The notes: generated by a model from the letters alone, not told the origin. Shown: positions 24,018 through 33,197, numbered from the stretch's first letter. The stretch: DNA of 33,836 nt from an uncultured Chlorobiota bacterium (GCA_947311445.1 CAMZKV010000113.1:1-33836), one strand, 5' to 3'. Numbers and translations: made by a program.

Positions 24018-25250
24018 ATGGTTTTAAACTACATTTGGATTGCTTTTTTCCTTATTGCCTTTGTTGTGGGTTTAATAAAACTCATTTTTTTAGGAGATGT
24101 TGGAGTCTTCCCTGCAATGGTATCCAGCACATTTGACATGGCAAAAACAGGGTTTGACATTTCTTTGGGACTAACCGGAGTTCTTACTTTATGGCTTGGA
24201 ATTATGCGTATTGGAGAAAAAGGTGGGATTATTCGGCTATTATCCAAGATTATAAATCCTTTTTTTAGAAAAATATTTCCGGATTTAGACAAAGACCATC
24301 CAGCATATGGATCAATAATGATGAACATTGCTGCAAATATGCTTGGACTTGATAATGCTGCAACTCCCATGGGATTAAAAGCAATGGACCAACTCCAAGA
24401 AACCAATAAGAAAAAAGATACTGCTTCTAATGCTCAAATAATGTTTTTGGTTTTAAACACTTCCGGTTTAACAATTATCCCCATTAGCGTTATGGTTTAC
24501 AGAGCTCAACTCGGTGCCGCTGACCCTTCCGATATTTTTATTCCGATATTGCTTGCAACTTTTTTTTCAACACTTGCAGGATTAATAGTTGTTTCAATAT
24601 ATCAAAAAATTAATTTATTTAACAAAACAATTTTATTGTATCTTGGAAGTGTTATTGCATTTATAATTGGCTTAATTGCATACTTGCAACAGCTTCCAAA
24701 AGAGCAAGTTGCAGAAATCTCATCTGTTGCAAGCAACCTTATTTTATTTAGTATTATTGCTCTATTTATTGGACTTGCAGCTTATAAAAAAATAAATGTT
24801 TACGAGGCATTTATTGAAGGAGCAAAAGATGGTTTTAAAATTGCCATAAAAATCATTCCATATCTTGTTGCAATACTTGTCGCAATTGGTGTATTTAGAG
24901 CCTCAGGGGCTATGAATTATTTAATTGACGGATTTGCTTTCATTTTTAATGCCATCGGAATTAATACAGACTTTATTGAAGCATTACCTACGGCATTAAT
25001 GAAGCCTTTAAGTGGTAGCGGAGCAAGAGGAATGATGGTAGATACTTTAAAAGCTCATGGTGCAGATTCATTTGTAGGCAGGGTAGCATCAACTGTGCAA
25101 GGTGCAACAGATACAACCTTTTATATTATTGCTGTATATTTCGGGTCTGTAGGAATTAAAAATACAAGATACGCAGTAACAGCAGGTTTAATTGCTGATT
25201 TTGTAGGAATTATTGCAGCAATTCTTATTGCTTATTTATTCTTTCATTAA
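24018..25250 (+). CDS. SpmA-SpmB fusion, nucleoside-recognition (Gate) domain membrane protein
   Basis: A polytopic inner-membrane protein of 410 aa. The N-terminal half (about 1-200) is SpmA-like, with GIMRIGEKGG, NMLGLDNAATPMGLKAMDQ and NTSGLTIIPIS. The C-terminal half (about 205-410) is SpmB-like, with AKDGFKIAIKIIPYLVAIL, LPTALMKPLSGSGARGMMVD and STVQGATDTTFYIIAVYFG. In Bacillus, spmA and spmB are separate genes affecting spore core dehydration. Fused homologues are common in non-sporing Bacteroidota, where their role is not defined and is possibly transport. Its 3' end overlaps the convergent gene at 25225-26079 by 26 bp. The ATG at 24018 gives the usual family N-terminus; the longer overlapping ORF at 23942 is in another frame. 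Confidence 0.9.
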   Translation: MVLNYIWIAFFLIAFVVGLIKLIFLGDVGVFPAMVSSTFDMAKTGFDISLGLTGVLTLWLGIMRIGEKGGIIRLLSKIINPFFRKIFPDLDKDHPAYGSIMMNIAANMLGLDNAATPMGLKAMDQLQETNKKKDTASNAQIMFLVLNTSGLTIIPISVMVYRAQLGAADPSDIFIPILLATFFSTLAGLIVVSIYQKINLFNKTILLYLGSVIAFIIGLIAYLQQLPKEQVAEISSVASNLILFSIIALFIGLAAYKKINVYEAFIEGAKDGFKIAIKIIPYLVAILVAIGVFRASGAMNYLIDGFAFIFNAIGINTDFIEALPTALMKPLSGSGARGMMVDTLKAHGADSFVGRVASTVQGATDTTFYIIAVYFGSVGIKNTRYAVTAGLIADFVGIIAAILIAYLFFH

Positions 25251-26079
25251 GTTTTCTAGAAGAAATATATACATTTTTTTCATCAAAAAAGAAAATTTTA
25301 GATTTCCCGATAACGGCATTTTTTATAATAATATTCATTGGAAGTTTTATATATTTTAAATCAAACGTATCAATATTATAAAAAGTTAAGCAATGAAGAT
25401 TATCATTGTAATAAACTATTTCATTATTTATCAGCCCAATATCTTTAGACGTGTTATTACATTCCAAATTAAAAATATTTCCTTCATTATAATTATATAA
25501 AAAAATATCTTTTGATTTTCTTTTAAAAAAAATAAATGATGAGTTATCTGTTATTGAAGTTATTTCTTCTGAAAAATTAAGATTTCTTTTATATTCTAAT
25601 TTAAATTGCGAATCTAACTTAAATATCTGAAAATTAGCATTATCATAAACCCAAAATCCCCCATTTGTTGCTCCGCAAACCAATGCATTTCCATATATAT
25701 CCAACATATCCAAAAATACATCTTCACTTATCCTACTTAATTTATTATCTAATAAAACAATCTTATTTTGATTACTAAAGAAAAGTAAAATCTTAAAATT
25801 ATTTCTTACATAAACACCTGTTATCTCATTTCCTATTTCAGGATAATACGAAAACAATTTATTTCCTTTAATATTATATTTTGAAAAAGTGTTGTCTGAT
25901 AGAATATAAAAATTATCAAAATCATCAGCAAATACATTCTCAACTTTTAAATTTATTTTTTTTTCAATAACAACTTGGCTGTTTGCAGAAATAAAAGACA
26001 AAAACAGCACGAAAAAAAACATGATGTTTCTACAAAAATTTAAATAAAATATTGCTAAATGTTTTTTTTTATTCTCCAT
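25225..26079 (-). CDS. Secreted protein of unknown function, possibly beta-propeller-like
   Basis: I do not recognise a named family. The 284-aa product has a hydrophobic N-terminal segment (IMFFFVLFLSFISANSQ) that looks like a signal peptide. It continues as repeated short beta-strand units (NVFADDFDNFYILSDNT, YIKLPMNIIIKNAVIGKSKI and similar), suggesting a propeller-like fold; the Bacteroidota often have such proteins. Two starts are possible. ATG at 26079 lies inside the end of the upstream GH3 gene and shares the ATGGAGAATAA overlap. ATG at 26022 would give a shorter signal peptide. The 11-bp overlap favours the first by translational coupling. The 3' end overlaps spmAB by 26 bp on the opposite strand. 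Confidence 0.7.
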   Translation of the reverse strand: MENKKKHLAIFYLNFCRNIMFFFVLFLSFISANSQVVIEKKINLKVENVFADDFDNFYILSDNTFSKYNIKGNKLFSYYPEIGNEITGVYVRNNFKILLFFSNQNKIVLLDNKLSRISEDVFLDMLDIYGNALVCGATNGGFWVYDNANFQIFKLDSQFKLEYKRNLNFSEEITSITDNSSFIFFKRKSKDIFLYNYNEGNIFNLECNNTSKDIGLINNEIVYYNDNLHCLTFYNIDTFDLKYIKLPMNIIIKNAVIGKSKIFFFDEKNVYISSRKLNERINKQ

Positions 26080-27595
26080 TGCTATTTATTTTAAGCAACT
26101 CATCAATATAATCTCTGTTATTTGACAAACGAGGCACCTTATTTTGCCCTCCAAGTTTTCCTTTTTGTTTTAACCATTTTATAAAAACATCTTCTTTTGC
26201 AATGTGTACAACTGGTTTTTTTAATGTGAGATTTTTATAACGTTTTGCAGCATAATCAGAATTTGCATTTTTTAATGCAGTATCTAGTTCATTAATAAAG
26301 ACTTCAATATCATCCGGTTTCTTTGAAAAATCAATCAACCATTCATGCCCTCCTGTATCTTTTTCAGACATATAAATTGGTGCTGCCGTATAATCTTTTA
26401 TATGAGAATTTGTCTTCTGCGTGGCAATAAACAGTGCTCTTTCTGCATTATCAATAATTAATTCTTCGCCAAAAGCATTTATAAAATGTTTTATTCTTCC
26501 TGTTATTTTTATTTTATGAGGTTTTAATGAAGTAAACAAAACAGTATCTCCAATTAAGTACCTCCACAACCCACTATTAGTAGTTATTATCATTGCATAA
26601 TTTCTTCCTATTTCAACATCTACTACTGTATATACTTTTGGATTTTCTTCAAAAACATTTTCAACAGGAATAAACTCATAAAAAATACCTAAATCCAGCA
26701 TTAAAAGCATATCGTCTTTTTCTAAATCATCTTGAATTCCGAAAAAACCTTCCGTTGCATTATAAGTTTCAACATACCTTGTTCCTATGGGTAAAATTTT
26801 TTCAAATTCTTGTTTATAAGGAGTAAAACTTACTCCTCCGTGAATAAACAATTCAAAATTTGGCCAAACATCAACAATCTTTTTTTTGCCTGTAGCTTCC
26901 AAAACTTTTTTTAATAAAACCAAAGTCCATGATGGTACTCCTGTAATACTTGTAACATTCTTTTTAATAGTGTCTTCCACCATCTTCGCCAATTTATCCT
27001 CCCACTTTGGCAATAAAGCAATATTTTTCTTTGGTGTTCTTAATAAATGAGACCACATTGGTAAATTGTCAATTATTACGGCCGATAAATCTCCAAAATA
27101 ATGCTCATTATCAAATGTGCTTATTTGTTGACTCCCTCCTATTACTAATGATTTACTTTTTACAAGTCTAGTATCATCAAACTGATTTGCATATAAAATA
27201 ACAATATCTTTTCCACCTCTAAAATGACATAATTCAAGAGTTTCTTTGCTAACGGGAATAATCTTACTTTTAGAGTTTGTAGTTCCGGATGATACTGCAA
27301 ACCATTTTATTGGAGTATTCCAAAGTACATCTTTCTCACCAACCCTTATTCTTTTAATATAAGGCAAAAACTCTTCATAATCTCTAATAGGAATTTTATT
27401 TTGAAAATCATTAATCAAATTTTCTTTTGATAAACTTTCAAAACCATGCTCTTTTCCAAAAATAGTATTTTCTCCGGATAAAATTAATCTATGTAACAAA
27501 GCACATTGTGTTTTCTCAGGATATTTTCTAAAAAAATCAATTTGCTGAAGGCGTTTTTGACTAACCTTTGAAACTATTTTATTAATTATTTTCAC
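26069..27595 (-). CDS. GH3-family acyl-adenylate-forming enzyme (bacterial GH3 homologue)
   Basis: A 508-aa cytoplasmic protein of the ANL adenylating superfamily, of the type annotated as GH3 auxin-responsive promoter family protein in Bacteroidota. Key parts are PIRDYEEFLPYIKRI, the P-loop-like WFAVSSGTTNSKSKIIPVS near residue 100, GVPSWTLVLLKKVL, the adenine-binding YNATEGFFGIQ, and LYRYLIGD-like WRYLIGDTVLF followed by KITGRIKHFINAFGEEL. Plant GH3 enzymes conjugate amino acids to jasmonate or auxin. The bacterial substrates are not established, so no specific reaction is claimed. The gene overlaps the following secreted-protein gene by 11 bp, implying cotranscription. A TATATTTG match on the minus strand at 27661-27668 may be its -7 box. 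Confidence 0.9.
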   Translation of the reverse strand: MKIINKIVSKVSQKRLQQIDFFRKYPEKTQCALLHRLILSGENTIFGKEHGFESLSKENLINDFQNKIPIRDYEEFLPYIKRIRVGEKDVLWNTPIKWFAVSSGTTNSKSKIIPVSKETLELCHFRGGKDIVILYANQFDDTRLVKSKSLVIGGSQQISTFDNEHYFGDLSAVIIDNLPMWSHLLRTPKKNIALLPKWEDKLAKMVEDTIKKNVTSITGVPSWTLVLLKKVLEATGKKKIVDVWPNFELFIHGGVSFTPYKQEFEKILPIGTRYVETYNATEGFFGIQDDLEKDDMLLMLDLGIFYEFIPVENVFEENPKVYTVVDVEIGRNYAMIITTNSGLWRYLIGDTVLFTSLKPHKIKITGRIKHFINAFGEELIIDNAERALFIATQKTNSHIKDYTAAPIYMSEKDTGGHEWLIDFSKKPDDIEVFINELDTALKNANSDYAAKRYKNLTLKKPVVHIAKEDVFIKWLKQKGKLGGQNKVPRLSNNRDYIDELLKINSNGE

Positions 27596-27626
27596 AGTTT
27601 TTTGATGTTCAGTTGAATAAAAAAAC

Positions 27627-27634
27627 TATTTTTG
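27627..27634 (+). promoter_or_regulatory. Candidate -7 box for the outer-membrane barrel gene at 27701
   Basis: TATTTTTG matches TAnnTTTG, with TTTG at 27601-27604 upstream (22-bp spacer, slightly long). The leader would be about 60 nt. Confidence 0.35.
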
Positions 27635-27660
27635 TATGTTTTAAAATATAAATATTTGGT

Positions 27661-27668
27661 CAAATATA
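27661..27668 (-). promoter_or_regulatory. Candidate -7 box for the GH3-family gene
   Basis: The minus strand reads TATATTTG, matching TAnnTTTG, 65 nt upstream of the GH3 start. No -33 element at proper spacing was found. Confidence 0.3.
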
Positions 27669-27700
27669 ACAATTTTGATTTACAGCTATATTAAAATTCA

Positions 27701-28405
27701 ATGAAAATTTTTAAGTTTTTTGTTTTAAACCTATTCGTGTTCACAATTGTTTCATCTTTTTCTCAGGATGTAAGATTTGGAATAAAAGGTAGTGGAAACC
27801 TTTGTGGATTATATGGACCCGATGAGCCTTCATCATATAAAATGCAAAACGGTTTTTCAGGAGGATTATTTTTAGATTCTCGTTTTGCTGAACATATGTC
27901 TTCTCAAGTAGAATTAAATTTCACAAGGTATAATTTTCAGTTTTCAGAACCTATTGAATATATTGAAGATGCATACTTTAATGTAATTGAAAGAAACGAT
28001 TACATAAGTTTGCCTGTTGTATTAAAATATAAAAGAGGTTACGAAATTTTATTTTGGTATTTTTCTTTTGGAGGGCAAGTTTCCGTTCTTACAAAACACA
28101 AGAGAGATGTTTCAGCATATTCAAGAAATCTAATTATCGACTCAAAAACATATTATAATTTTAAAACTAATTGGTATGACTACGGATTAAACATAAGTGC
28201 AGGTTTTCAATTTAAGCCTATAACTATAGGTTTGTCTTATTATACAAGTATGAGAAGTTTATACAAAGAGAAGAATTCTCGAGAAATGAGATATAAAATT
28301 TTAAATTTAAATATTTCATATCAATTTAATTATAGAAATTCTCATCCTTATGACAGAAGAAAGGGGATGAAAGGTTTAAGATACAAGCTAAAAAACTTAT
28401 TTTAA
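27701..28405 (+). CDS. Small outer-membrane beta-barrel protein (PorT-like / OMP_b-brl type)
   Basis: A 234-aa protein with signal peptide MKIFKFFVLNLFVFTIVSSFSQ. The mature part starts DVRFGIKGSGNLCGLYG and continues with alternating-polarity strands (FSGGLFLDSRF, MSSQVELNFTRYNFQF, DYISLPVVLKYKRG, YGLNISAGFQFKPITIGLSY, LNLNISYQFNY). This pattern is that of the small PorT-like or OMP_b-brl families of Bacteroidota. The 'isLPv.lKyk' strand is a usual hallmark. A basic tail (HPYDRRKGMKGLRYKLKNLF) extends past the last strand and is slightly unusual. PorT itself works in T9SS, but this resemblance does not prove such a role. It stands alone between divergent GH3 and the T9SS cargo cluster. Confidence 0.8.
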   Translation: MKIFKFFVLNLFVFTIVSSFSQDVRFGIKGSGNLCGLYGPDEPSSYKMQNGFSGGLFLDSRFAEHMSSQVELNFTRYNFQFSEPIEYIEDAYFNVIERNDYISLPVVLKYKRGYEILFWYFSFGGQVSVLTKHKRDVSAYSRNLIIDSKTYYNFKTNWYDYGLNISAGFQFKPITIGLSYYTSMRSLYKEKNSREMRYKILNLNISYQFNYRNSHPYDRRKGMKGLRYKLKNLF

Positions 28406-28460
28406 CAATAGTATAAAAACAAATAGTTATATCTGTTAATTTACTGATATACAGCAATTT

Positions 28461-28468
28461 TATATTTG
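28461..28468 (+). promoter_or_regulatory. Weak candidate -7 box in the 290-bp gap before the Omp28 cluster
   Basis: TATATTTG matches TAnnTTTG but lacks a spaced -33 element and lies over 220 nt from the ATG. The gap 28406-28695 otherwise holds only AT-rich sequence and the small hairpin at 28622-28641. Confidence 0.2.
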
Positions 28469-28621
28469 AACTGAACATAAAACAAGATATTATAAACATA
28501 ATAAATAACATAACAATAAATACCATTTTTAATGTTATTTTCAAAAACAATTGTATTATTGTTTTTTTTAGAACGAAAATTCATTTTAGCTATTAAATAT
28601 TTGTGCTGATTAATAAAATAT

Positions 28622-28643
28622 AAAGCAACCTTTTTTGCTTTTT
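28622..28643 (+). terminator. Weak hairpin with T-rich tail upstream of the first Omp28 gene
   Basis: AAAGCAA-CCTTTT-TTGCTTT is a 7-bp stem followed by two T residues, 53 nt before the ATG at 28696. It may be a weak terminator for upstream transcription or a leader attenuator. The stem has only two G-C pairs. Confidence 0.35.
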
Positions 28644-28695
28644 AATATCATAAAAACATAATTATATCATTTATTCACTTTTTAAATTAAAAATT

Positions 28696-30714
28696 ATGAA
28701 AAAAGTTATATTCTTTTTATTTACTCTTTTTTTATTTTCAGCTTACTCGACATTTTCACAAACAATTGTTGGTACTACTCCTGAAAACAAAAACGTTATA
28801 TTAGAAGAGTTCACAGGAATACATTGCGGATATTGTCCACAAGGGCATGCAATTGCACAAGCAATTCAAGATGCTCATCCTAACGATGTTTTTTTAATAA
28901 ATATTCATACAGGAGGTTATGCCACTCCTAGTTCAGGAGAACCCGATTTTAGAACAAGTTTTGGATCATCAATTGCAGGACAATCAGGATTAGTTGGCTA
29001 CCCTGCCGGAACCGTAAACAGACACTTATTCCCTGGTTATCAGCAGGGTTCAGGAACTGCCCAAAGTAGATCAACTTGGTCAACTACTTCAAATATAGTT
29101 TTAAATGAAACTTCATATGTAAATGTTGGAGTTGAAGCTGAAATAAATGTTGATTCAAGAGAAATTACAGTTCATGTTGAAGCATATTATACAGGAAACA
29201 GTCCTGAAAGTACAAATTTATTAAATGTTGCTTTATTACAAGACAATACTCTAGGACCTCAATCCGGAGGAGGAGCCGGAAATAATTATGTACATATGCA
29301 CAGGCTTGTTCACATGATTACTGGCCAATGGGGAGACAATATTAACACAACTACATCAGGTACATTTATTGACAAATCATATACATACACTATTCCTGCA
29401 GATTACAGAGGGATTAATGCAATAATTCCAGACTTGAAAGTTGTTGCATTTATAACTGAAACTCATCAGGAAATAGCAAGCGGAAGTGGTTGTACTCCAA
29501 CTTATATTTTTTCTGGAGATAATAATGCAAAACTAAATACAGTTTCTTCAGATCCGACTTCTTGCGGAGCACCAATTTCTCCGAAAATAAACTTCTCTAA
29601 TTTAGGAAATAATGAAATAACCTCTCTGAATATTGAATACAGTATAAACGGAGGCACAGCAGCAAATTATACATGGACAGGCAATATCAATCCATTTGAA
29701 TCTGTTGATTTAGAACTTCCTGCTATTTCTTTTGCTCTACAAGCAACAAACACAATTAATATTACATTAGCCGACGATGACAACAATTCTGACAATACGG
29801 GATCAACAACATTTGATATTGCTGTTGAACCTAGCCACGTTATAACCTTAATTCTTAATTCAGGAAACAATGGTAGCACCTTAACATGGAATTTTAAGGA
29901 TATTTCAGGAAACATTATTCAATCAGGAGGACCATACTCTAATAATCAAACAGTTGTTGAAAACTTTATTTTCCCTCCCAATTGTTATGAGTTTAACATT
30001 ATGAACACCTCAGGAAATGGAAGTGGTGCTGTAAGATTGTCAGATGCAGAAGGTACTGAGTTTTATTTCACAAACGGTCAATACGGAGAGGGTGATAGAA
30101 TATCCTTTTCAACTTTTGTATCTGCTCCAATAATAAGCAACCAAAATTCCTATCCTATTAATGGAGATGAAGGAATACCATTAAACACTGAAATTACAAT
30201 AGCCTTCAACGAAGCTGTAAGAATGGTTAATAATGATTTAATTACAGATTTGTCTTTTATTAATATTATGCCTGTACCTCCAACAGGAGAAACAATTAGT
30301 TTTTCAGCTTCCATAAACAATGATAATGATGTTATTACAATTGTTCCTGATGAAGATTTACCAGAAAATACTTTTATAAGAGTAACTATTCCAAATTCAA
30401 TAATAGAAAATTTTTATGATGTAGAATATGCAGGAAGTTATACAACTTTTAAAACAAGTAGCTTAGTTGACATTTCAGATATGCAATCTAAAATTAAAAT
30501 ATATCCAAATCCTGTAAATAATATTATAACAATTAGTAATGCACTTGGTTCTTATGTTGAAATATTTGAAATATCTGGGAAATTATTATTTACTAAAAAA
30601 ATTACTTCTGCAAATCAACAACTTAACATTTCTAACATTGGCGAAGGAACTTATTTTATTAAAATAAAAAACAATAATAATACAATCACTAAAAAAATAG
30701 TTGTTCTAAAATAA
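28696..30714 (+). CDS. Omp28-related surface protein with CxxC motif and T9SS type A sorting domain (paralogue 1)
   Basis: A 672-aa exported protein with signal peptide MKKVIFFLFTLFLFSAYSTFSQ. The Omp28-like region (about 25-280) begins with ENKNVILEEFTGIHCGYCPQ, where C44 and C47 form a thioredoxin-like CxxC, followed by NDVFLINIHTGGY and GYPAGTVNRH. The middle (about 300-480) is beta-rich. An SbsA Ig-like domain (about 500-590; PINGDEGIPLNTEITIAFNE) follows. The last ~75 residues (IKIYPNPVNNIITI ... TKKIVVLK) are a type A T9SS sorting signal, predicting release or anchoring at the cell surface. P. gingivalis Omp28 is reported as a surface adhesin, but the CxxC points to a possible redox role. 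It is paralogous to the gene at 31497, with near-identical stretches around the CxxC. Confidence 0.9.
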   Translation: MKKVIFFLFTLFLFSAYSTFSQTIVGTTPENKNVILEEFTGIHCGYCPQGHAIAQAIQDAHPNDVFLINIHTGGYATPSSGEPDFRTSFGSSIAGQSGLVGYPAGTVNRHLFPGYQQGSGTAQSRSTWSTTSNIVLNETSYVNVGVEAEINVDSREITVHVEAYYTGNSPESTNLLNVALLQDNTLGPQSGGGAGNNYVHMHRLVHMITGQWGDNINTTTSGTFIDKSYTYTIPADYRGINAIIPDLKVVAFITETHQEIASGSGCTPTYIFSGDNNAKLNTVSSDPTSCGAPISPKINFSNLGNNEITSLNIEYSINGGTAANYTWTGNINPFESVDLELPAISFALQATNTINITLADDDNNSDNTGSTTFDIAVEPSHVITLILNSGNNGSTLTWNFKDISGNIIQSGGPYSNNQTVVENFIFPPNCYEFNIMNTSGNGSGAVRLSDAEGTEFYFTNGQYGEGDRISFSTFVSAPIISNQNSYPINGDEGIPLNTEITIAFNEAVRMVNNDLITDLSFINIMPVPPTGETISFSASINNDNDVITIVPDEDLPENTFIRVTIPNSIIENFYDVEYAGSYTTFKTSSLVDISDMQSKIKIYPNPVNNIITISNALGSYVEIFEISGKLLFTKKITSANQQLNISNIGEGTYFIKIKNNNNTITKKIVVLK

Positions 30715-30721
30715 ACAAAAC

Positions 30722-30761
30722 AAAAAGTTGTTGACCCATTAATAGGTTGACAACTTTTATA
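30722..30761 (+). terminator. Terminator-like hairpin after the first Omp28-related gene
   Basis: AAAAGTTGTTGACC pairs with GGTTGACAACTTTT (two G-U wobbles) across an 8-nt loop, then T-rich sequence. It lies between the first Omp28-like gene and the next T9SS cargo gene, so it may reduce read-through. Confidence 0.65.
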
Positions 30762-30784
30762 TTTATTCATTTAAAAAAAAAATT

Positions 30785-31489
30785 ATGAAAAAAAGTTTAT
30801 TATTTATAGTTTTAATTTCAATAATTTCATTTACTTACTCGCAAACATTTTCTGTTGCAAAATTAGACGAAACACCAATTAATGATAACGACATTATTAC
30901 GTTTAACAGTGTTGATGATGACGCAAACCTTGTAACAATTATAACAAATAACGGATCAAGTGCAATAAACCTAAATTTAGTTGCCGAAACAATAACAGGA
31001 ACAGCTGGCACTGATATGGAATTTTGTTTTGGGGCTTGCTTGTGGGGTATTACACAAGGAACAATTTACGGACCTCTCTCGATAGATGCAGGTGTTTCAA
31101 CAGGAGAATTAGAAGTTCATTTTCATAATCATAGTACAGAGAATGACATTATTACTTACACCTTTAAAATTTATGAAGATGGAAACGAATCTAATGCTTT
31201 TCATTTTACCTATAAATATGATGCAAATTATGTTGGTGTTAGCAATATTTCTAATAATAATATTTTTGTTTATCCAAACCCTGTAAAAGAAAAATTTACA
31301 GTTAAGCTAAACAGCTTAAATAATTCAGAGATTGTTTTAACAAATATTTTAGGAAGAGTTGTCTTAACGCAAAAATTACAAGAAAATAAAAATACTGTTG
31401 ATGTGTCAAAACTTTCAAATGGTGTTTATTTCTATTCAATAATAAATAACAATAAGATTATTGAAACAAAGAAATTAATAATTAAATAA
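30785..31489 (+). CDS. Small T9SS type A cargo protein
   Basis: A 234-aa exported protein with signal peptide MKKSLLFIVLISIISFTYSQ. Residues about 22-150 form an Ig-like beta sandwich with the motif MEFCFGACLWGI (two Cys three residues apart) and GELEVHFHNH. Small Bacteroidota cargo proteins with this layout are often found next to Omp28-related proteins; their function is not known to me. The last ~75 residues (NIFVYPNPVKEKFTVKL ... IETKKLIIK) are a type A sorting domain. It follows a terminator-like hairpin and is 7 nt upstream of the second Omp28 paralogue, so it likely shares that transcript. Confidence 0.85.
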   Translation: MKKSLLFIVLISIISFTYSQTFSVAKLDETPINDNDIITFNSVDDDANLVTIITNNGSSAINLNLVAETITGTAGTDMEFCFGACLWGITQGTIYGPLSIDAGVSTGELEVHFHNHSTENDIITYTFKIYEDGNESNAFHFTYKYDANYVGVSNISNNNIFVYPNPVKEKFTVKLNSLNNSEIVLTNILGRVVLTQKLQENKNTVDVSKLSNGVYFYSIINNNKIIETKKLIIK

Positions 31490-31496
31490 TCTTATT

Positions 31497-33185
31497 ATGA
31501 AAGCAATATCTATTTTAGCATTATTATTTACATCATTTTTTGGTTTTTCTCAAACAATTGTTAGCACAAATATTGAAAACAAAAATGTGATTTTAGAAGA
31601 ATTTACAGGAATACATTGCGGATGGTGTCCACAAGGGCATATCACAGCACAAGGCATAATGGACAATCACCCTAATGATGTTTTTTTAATTAATATTCAC
31701 ACAGGTTATTACGCAAATCCAAGTGGAAGTGAACCCGATTTCAGAACTCCTTTTGGTAATGCAATTGCTAGTCAGTCTGGATTAACAGGATATCCTTCTG
31801 GTACAGTAAACAGGCATCTATTTTCCGGAAGTGCAACTGCCTTAGATAGAGGTCAATGGACGGGGGCATCAGATCAAATTTTAGCAGAACAGTCTTATGT
31901 AAACGTAGGTGTTGAAGCAACACTAAATCTTACAACCAGAGAATTAGCAGTGCATGTTGAAGCATATTATACAAATGATAGTCCTGAAAGTACAAACAAA
32001 CTAAATGTAGTTGTTCTTCAAGATTCCACACATGCATATCAAGCTAGTGGCGGTTCAAATTATAACCATATGCACAGATTGGTTCACATGATTACAGAAC
32101 AATGGGGTGAAGAAATAACAACAACATCTTCTGGAAGTTTTGTTGACAAATCATACATATACTCTATTCCTGCCGAGTACAATGGCATTCCTGTTGATTT
32201 AATGCATATGAAAGTTGTTGCCTTTATTTCAGAAAACAATCAAGAAATAATTTCAGGAAATGGGACATATCCTACTTATACGGGAGCAATAACTCAAAAT
32301 GATGCAGGTATTTCTGAAATACAAACTCCTAACGAAATATGTGAGAATGAAATTACACCAGTAATAAAAATAGTAAATACGGGACAAAATAATTTAACCT
32401 CATTGCAGTTTGAATATAGAATTAATACCGGCTCATTTCAAACTTATAATTGGAATGGAAATCTTGCGTATTCAAAAAGTCTTGATGTTGTTTTAGACCC
32501 AATAAATTTTACTTTATTTAACAATAATACTATTGATGTTATAGTCTCAAATCCTAATGGTTTTTCAGATGAAAATTACACAAACAATTCAATGTCTAAT
32601 AGTTTTAATGAAGCTTATAATTCCACAAATAGAGTTAGTCTAGAAATAAACCCTAATGGGTCTTTTGGTTTACCTTGGACATTAAAAGACAATTCGGGAA
32701 CAACAATATATAGTGGAACAGCATCAGGTTCAGATTTGGTAAACGAAATTTTTGAATTAACATTGGGAGAATGTTACACTTTTAACATTTCAAGTTCTTC
32801 TCACAATGGGATACCAGGTGATGGCTATTGTAAAATTACAGATAGTGACGGTTATATTATTTTCAGCATATTAGGAAATGAGTTTACAGATAATATTTTT
32901 ACTTTATTTAAAGCTACAACTGTTGCGTCTGTAAGTTTAAATAAAAGAAAAGAAATAACGATTTATCCAAACCCAACTAATAAATTAATTGTAATTGAAA
33001 ATTTAGTTAATAAAATTCAGAATATTGAAATTTTAGACATTTCTGGAAAAATTATTTTTTCAAAAGATTATAATAATGTATATAAAACTGAAATAAATAC
33101 AAGCAATTTTAATTCTGGAATATATTTTGTAAATATTGATATTGACAATGAAATTATCACAAAAAAAATATCAGTAATTAAATAA
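31497..33185 (+). CDS. Omp28-related surface protein with CxxC motif and T9SS type A sorting domain (paralogue 2)
   Basis: A 562-aa exported protein with signal peptide MKAISILALLFTSFFGFSQ. The first ~260 residues align closely with the protein at 28696: EEFTGIHCGWCPQGH (C41, C44), NDVFLINIHTG, EPDFRTPFG, GTVNRHLF, VHVEAYYTNDSPEST and HMHRLVHMIT. The SbsA Ig-like domain of paralogue 1 is absent, which explains most of the 110-aa length difference. The C-terminus (EITIYPNPTNKLIVIENL ... ITKKISVIK) is a type A sorting domain. It starts 7 nt after the small cargo gene and ends 12 nt before the TlpA-like gene, so these three probably form one operon. A surface redox or binding role is inference. 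Confidence 0.9.
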   Translation: MKAISILALLFTSFFGFSQTIVSTNIENKNVILEEFTGIHCGWCPQGHITAQGIMDNHPNDVFLINIHTGYYANPSGSEPDFRTPFGNAIASQSGLTGYPSGTVNRHLFSGSATALDRGQWTGASDQILAEQSYVNVGVEATLNLTTRELAVHVEAYYTNDSPESTNKLNVVVLQDSTHAYQASGGSNYNHMHRLVHMITEQWGEEITTTSSGSFVDKSYIYSIPAEYNGIPVDLMHMKVVAFISENNQEIISGNGTYPTYTGAITQNDAGISEIQTPNEICENEITPVIKIVNTGQNNLTSLQFEYRINTGSFQTYNWNGNLAYSKSLDVVLDPINFTLFNNNTIDVIVSNPNGFSDENYTNNSMSNSFNEAYNSTNRVSLEINPNGSFGLPWTLKDNSGTTIYSGTASGSDLVNEIFELTLGECYTFNISSSSHNGIPGDGYCKITDSDGYIIFSILGNEFTDNIFTLFKATTVASVSLNKRKEITIYPNPTNKLIVIENLVNKIQNIEILDISGKIIFSKDYNNVYKTEINTSNFNSGIYFVNIDIDNEIITKKISVIK

Positions 33186-33197
33186 AAAACAAATCAA

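Noticed and set aside
23942-24136. 64-aa ORF overlapping the spmAB start
   Set aside because: It begins in the promoter and overlaps spmAB in another frame; no recognisable features.
24029-24406. 125-aa minus-strand ORF opposite spmAB
   Set aside because: Antisense shadow of a strongly conserved membrane protein gene.
28326-28550. 74-aa minus-strand ORF in the gap after the barrel gene
   Set aside because: Hydrophobic translation of AT-rich sequence overlapping the real gene end; no supporting start signal.
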